In this document: one piece after another, positions 61,056 to 64,000 of the stretch | Layout: each line of letters begins with the position of its first letter | Numbering within the stretch: position 1 is the stretch's first letter | NCBI RefSeq assembly: GCF_016902615.1 | Contig: NZ_JACJMB010000001.1 | Location: forward strand, 1 to 64,000 | Source: Collinsella tanakaei | GTDB taxonomy: Bacteria; Actinomycetota; Coriobacteriia; Coriobacteriales; Coriobacteriaceae | DNA: 64,000 nt | Reading direction: 5' to 3' | Notes under the pieces: generated by a model | Told to the model about the DNA's origin: nothing | Databases searched by the model: none | The model's input: only the letters and a program-made list of their open reading frames with translations | Translations under genes and position numbers: made by a program

Positions 61056-61165
61056 AGCTGATGTGCTCCTCATATACCTTGTCGTTTTGCTCGCCCTGCA
61101 TTGTACCCCACGGCGCAGACATCCCACAGAACCCCACAGCCGCCGGGTGTCCTCATCGGGGACGG

Positions 61166-64000
61166 TCAGAGCTCGTAGGCGACGACCTGGGGCTCGCGCG
61201 GGTCAGCGGGATCCGAGATCTCGACGCGGACGAACCGCAGCGACACGTGGGCGTAACCGGCGCGGTGCAGCGCGTCGGCGTATACGCGCGCCTGCAGAGC
61301 ATGCTTCGCCTCGAGCTCGGCGGGCGTCTCCGCGGGGCTGCCGCCCGTCTTGTAATCGATCACGAGCGCCTCGCCGGGTCGCGCCGGGTCGGTCGCGAGC
61401 GCGTCGATCGCGCCCTCGACGTACGCCCCCTCGCGCGCGCGAATATCCGCATCATCGGCCGCAGGCGCGAAAAACGGCACCTCGGCACGCACAACGGGCC
61501 ACGCCGTGAGCTCGGCGCGCACCGATGAGGCCTCCCAGCGCGCAAGCGCCGCCTCCAAGCGCTCGCGCTGCACAGACGTCGTGCCCCACAGGCGACACAG
61601 CGCATCCACGCGCTCGGCCGGCACGCGGTCGGCCCCGGTCTCGATGAGCCACTGCGCCGCCGCATGGAACGCCGAGCCGAGCGCCGTCGGATCGCCCGCA
61701 CCGCCCTGTGAGGACGCGTCGCACCCCGCCGATGCCGCCCCCTCGGGCGCGCAAGCGACGTCCTCGCCGGGACCCGTCGCGTCCTCGCGTGCCGCTAGGA
61801 CCTCGAGCACCGCCCGCACAACCGGTGCGGACTCGGTAGCGGAGCCTCCTTCGAGCTCAACGGGCCCAAGATCTGCCGCCGCCCCCTCCGCCGCATCGGC
61901 GCCATCGGCGACGCCGCGCGCACCGCGGTCCTCGGGGTCTGTATGGCGCTCGGCGGAAAGCGACGTGTAGCTGTACGAAATGCGCTGGGGCGCACTCTGC
62001 ATCACGATGCGGTACGGCACGTCCGCAGGGTAGACGAGCGTGAACGTATCGGGCTGCGGCGCATCGCCATCCGTCGGCGCATCTTCGGCGCAGACGTCCT
62101 GCCCGCCCGCATCGACCAGCGCCGCCTCCCCCGCATTCGCGGTGTACGACGCGCCCGCATACATGAAGTCGCGCAAGGCGATGAGCTCGAAACCGCCCGG
62201 TCGCGCGTTGTCGAACACGAGCCGGTCCACATCGAGGCACGCGCCGTCGTCGGGCAGGATGCGCGCGAGCACCGCCTCGGTCAGGTCGTGCTCCGTGTCG
62301 AACTTGAGCTCGGGCACGCGTCCGGTTCCCACGCGGCCATCCATCGCAAGAATCAGCAGTTCGCGTGCGCGCGTCATCGCAACGTACAGCAGGCGTGCGC
62401 GCTCCTCGAGCTCGCGGCACTCGCCCTCCAGGCGCATGGACACGAAGGCCTCCGCCGCCGAGCCCGTGGCGCACACGTCGTCGAACGCCTCGGGGGAAAG
62501 CCACTCCCCGTAGAGCTTGCGGAAGCGCTTCTCCACGTCCGCCTCGGAGACCTCGGTGCCGTCGGCAAGCACCGTGCCCGCGAAGCGCGCGGGCATGACG
62601 GCGGCCTCCACCGAGCCGGCATGCCGGCGCGTCTGCATGCGGTCGCTGTTGCGCTTGATGGTGAAGCATTCGGCGACGGCGACCACGGGGAACTCCAAGC
62701 CCTTCGAGGCGTGCACCGTCATGATGCGGACGGCGCCGCCCTCCTCCTCGTTCAGCGCGCCGGGCGCCTGCTTGGCGGCGAGCGCCGCGTCGAACGCGAG
62801 CGCGCACGCGCGCGGCGAGCGGCCCTGCTTCGCCTCGGCCTCGGCAAGGATGTCGAGCGCCTTCAGGACGTTGGCCGCAACGGCGCGCCCCTCGGGGCCG
62901 CGGTCGGCCAGGCGCACCAGCCAACCGGACTCCCGCACGGCATCGCGCGCGATATCGGCCACGGCGTCGCGCCCCACGCGCGCGATCGCCCGGCGCAGCA
63001 CCGCCCGGGCGCGCGCGAGCAGCGGCAGACCCTGCATGCCCGGAGCGTCGTCATCGCTCATGATGCCGGCGTCCGCGTTGCGCCGGCGCGTCTCCCCCGT
63101 TTCCGGATCGAAGGCGGTCGAGAGCGCCAGGAACTCCTCGGCACCGAGGGCGAACATGGGAGAGGCGAGCAGCGGTACGAGGCCCTGGGCGGTATCCTGC
63201 GGGTTGGCGAGCGTGCAGACGAGCGCGCGCACGCTCGCCACCTCGGGCGTCGAGGAGAACACCGATCCGCCCGAGATGACGCAATCGAGCCCCTCGGCGC
63301 GCATCGCCTCGGCATAGATGCCCGAAAACGTCATCGCACCGAGCAGCAGCACCATGTCGCCCACGGGCTGGCCGGCGTCGGCAAGACTGCGGAAGCGCCG
63401 GGCGATGGCAGCCGCCTTCGCCCGGGCGCGCTCCTCGGAGGTACCGCCCGCCACGAGCAGCGCCTGGCGCCGCGAGGCTTCGGCGACCAGGGCGTCTTTT
63501 CGCCCCTCATGCGGCTCGAGGTCCAGAAAGCCCCGCATGAGGCCGCCGTCCTCGCCGTCGAAGATGCGCGCCACGTAGCTAAGGATCTCCGCATGGCTGC
63601 GGAAGTTGCGCACAAGGCGCACGATCGTCCCGTCAAGGGCGCCTTCCTCGCTGGCATCGCCGCTCGCAATCTGCGCCTCCTGGCGGCGGAACACCTCGAC
63701 CTCCGCACCGCGGAACCGGTAGATGGACTGCTGCGCGTCGCCCACCGTGCACAGGCGCCGGCCGTTGTCGGTGAGGTAGCCGATTAGGTCAACCTGCTGC
63801 TGGTCGGTATCTTGGAACTCGTCGATCATGACAAGGTGGAAGCGGTCGGCGTATGCCGCGCGGATCTCGTCGTGGTCGCGCAGCGCCTCGTGAGCCAGAC
63901 GCAGCAGGTCGTTGTTGTCGAGCACCCCCGCCTCGCGCTTGAGCGCGCGGTACTCCTCCTCGACGGCACGCGCAAGCCCCATCAGGGCATCGAGCACGGG
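61166..64000 (-). CDS. AddA-type UvrD/RecB helicase-nuclease, N-terminally partial
   Basis: This is the C-terminal ~940 residues of a large helicase-nuclease; the 5' end lies beyond the window. Helicase motifs II and III (LVMIDEFQDTDQQQVDLIGY, VGDAQQSIYRFRGA), motif V/VI (VRIMTVHASKGLEFPVVAVA, LYVAMTRARELLILA) are present. The C-terminus has a PD-(D/E)xK nuclease: GAIDALATD...ALVIDYKTGG. This is the layout of AddA, which with AddB processes double-strand breaks for RecA. The partner addB was not seen, and would be expected upstream, outside the window. Confidence 0.9.
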   Translation of the reverse strand, partial: PVLDALMGLARAVEEEYRALKREAGVLDNNDLLRLAHEALRDHDEIRAAYADRFHLVMIDEFQDTDQQQVDLIGYLTDNGRRLCTVGDAQQSIYRFRGAEVEVFRRQEAQIASGDASEEGALDGTIVRLVRNFRSHAEILSYVARIFDGEDGGLMRGFLDLEPHEGRKDALVAEASRRQALLVAGGTSEERARAKAAAIARRFRSLADAGQPVGDMVLLLGAMTFSGIYAEAMRAEGLDCVISGGSVFSSTPEVASVRALVCTLANPQDTAQGLVPLLASPMFALGAEEFLALSTAFDPETGETRRRNADAGIMSDDDAPGMQGLPLLARARAVLRRAIARVGRDAVADIARDAVRESGWLVRLADRGPEGRAVAANVLKALDILAEAEAKQGRSPRACALAFDAALAAKQAPGALNEEEGGAVRIMTVHASKGLEFPVVAVAECFTIKRNSDRMQTRRHAGSVEAAVMPARFAGTVLADGTEVSEADVEKRFRKLYGEWLSPEAFDDVCATGSAAEAFVSMRLEGECRELEERARLLYVAMTRARELLILAMDGRVGTGRVPELKFDTEHDLTEAVLARILPDDGACLDVDRLVFDNARPGGFELIALRDFMYAGASYTANAGEAALVDAGGQDVCAEDAPTDGDAPQPDTFTLVYPADVPYRIVMQSAPQRISYSYTSLSAERHTDPEDRGARGVADGADAAEGAAADLGPVELEGGSATESAPVVRAVLEVLAAREDATGPGEDVACAPEGAASAGCDASSQGGAGDPTALGSAFHAAAQWLIETGADRVPAERVDALCRLWGTTSVQRERLEAALARWEASSVRAELTAWPVVRAEVPFFAPAADDADIRAREGAYVEGAIDALATDPARPGEALVIDYKTGGSPAETPAELEAKHALQARVYADALHRAGYAHVSLRFVRVEISDPADPREPQVVAYEL

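Noticed and set aside
1-64000. tRNA, rRNA or CRISPR loci
   Set aside because: Intergenic regions were scanned by eye for cloverleaf cores, rRNA segments and regularly spaced direct repeats; none was recognised. The three 23-bp repeats at 21600 are contiguous and promoter-bound, not CRISPR.

Overview
The window reads as the chromosome of a high-GC Gram-positive bacterium, most likely a Coriobacteriia member such as Collinsella or a near relative. This is inferred from the strong G/C bias in nearly all third codon positions, the gene set (formate-tetrahydrofolate ligase with FolD, a C69 dipeptidase, small XRE regulators beside membrane proteins, several TetR/GntR/MerR-controlled exporters) and the actinobacterial style of the proteins. 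No 16S rRNA is present, so the assignment is an inference. No tRNA, rRNA, CRISPR array or prophage was recognised.

Layout. 1-1020: the 3' part of an IS256-family insertion sequence, abutting a nitroreductase gene. 1.0-19.4 kb: a transport and regulation region with TetR+MFS exporter, an AI-2E-type permease, an XRE/membrane-protein pair, a response regulator-ABC exporter-histidine kinase cluster containing a 26-residue membrane peptide, a MerR regulator fused end-to-end to a decayed MATE exporter gene, a GntR(YtrA)-ABC operon, and a second MFS+TetR pair whose two promoters share an operator-like sequence. 19.5-36 kb: small conserved genes (DUF2200, esterase, PGPGW-like, XRE plus membrane protein, DUF2798, QueH, DUF3267), a methionyl-tRNA-synthetase-like protein, RlmA, Dus, an XRE-TPR regulator, phasin-like plus UbiB/AarF, and a decayed membrane LuxR regulator. 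36-48.8 kb: metabolism and repair on the minus strand (C69 dipeptidase, FolD, Fhs, RuvCAB, a NadE-like protein that has lost its catalytic motifs, superoxide reductase, UspA, threonine deaminase) and one ABC ATPase on the plus strand. 49.1-54.5 kb: a compact ilvD-ilvB-ilvN-ilvC operon closed by a clear terminator. 54.9-64 kb: an unrecognised 501-residue protein, a small exported protein, DnaE and the 3' part of an AddA-type helicase-nuclease.

How the parts work together. The branched-chain amino acid genes (IlvA, IlvD, IlvB, IlvN, IlvC) cover synthesis from threonine/pyruvate down to the keto-acids. FolD and Fhs form a one-carbon module. RuvCAB, AddA and DnaE are replication/repair functions. 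Most exporters sit next to their own regulator.

The least ordinary content is between and inside genes. There are two families of terminal-inverted-repeat elements: two copies of exactly 150 bp, and two of 143 and 171 bp. There are two further long palindromes, a promoter built of three 23-bp repeats, a degenerate NadE pseudoenzyme, a small peptide gene inside an ABC/two-component cluster, and two decayed genes each broken in a G-tract. Coordinates of repeats, promoters and start codons were read by hand from the sequence.
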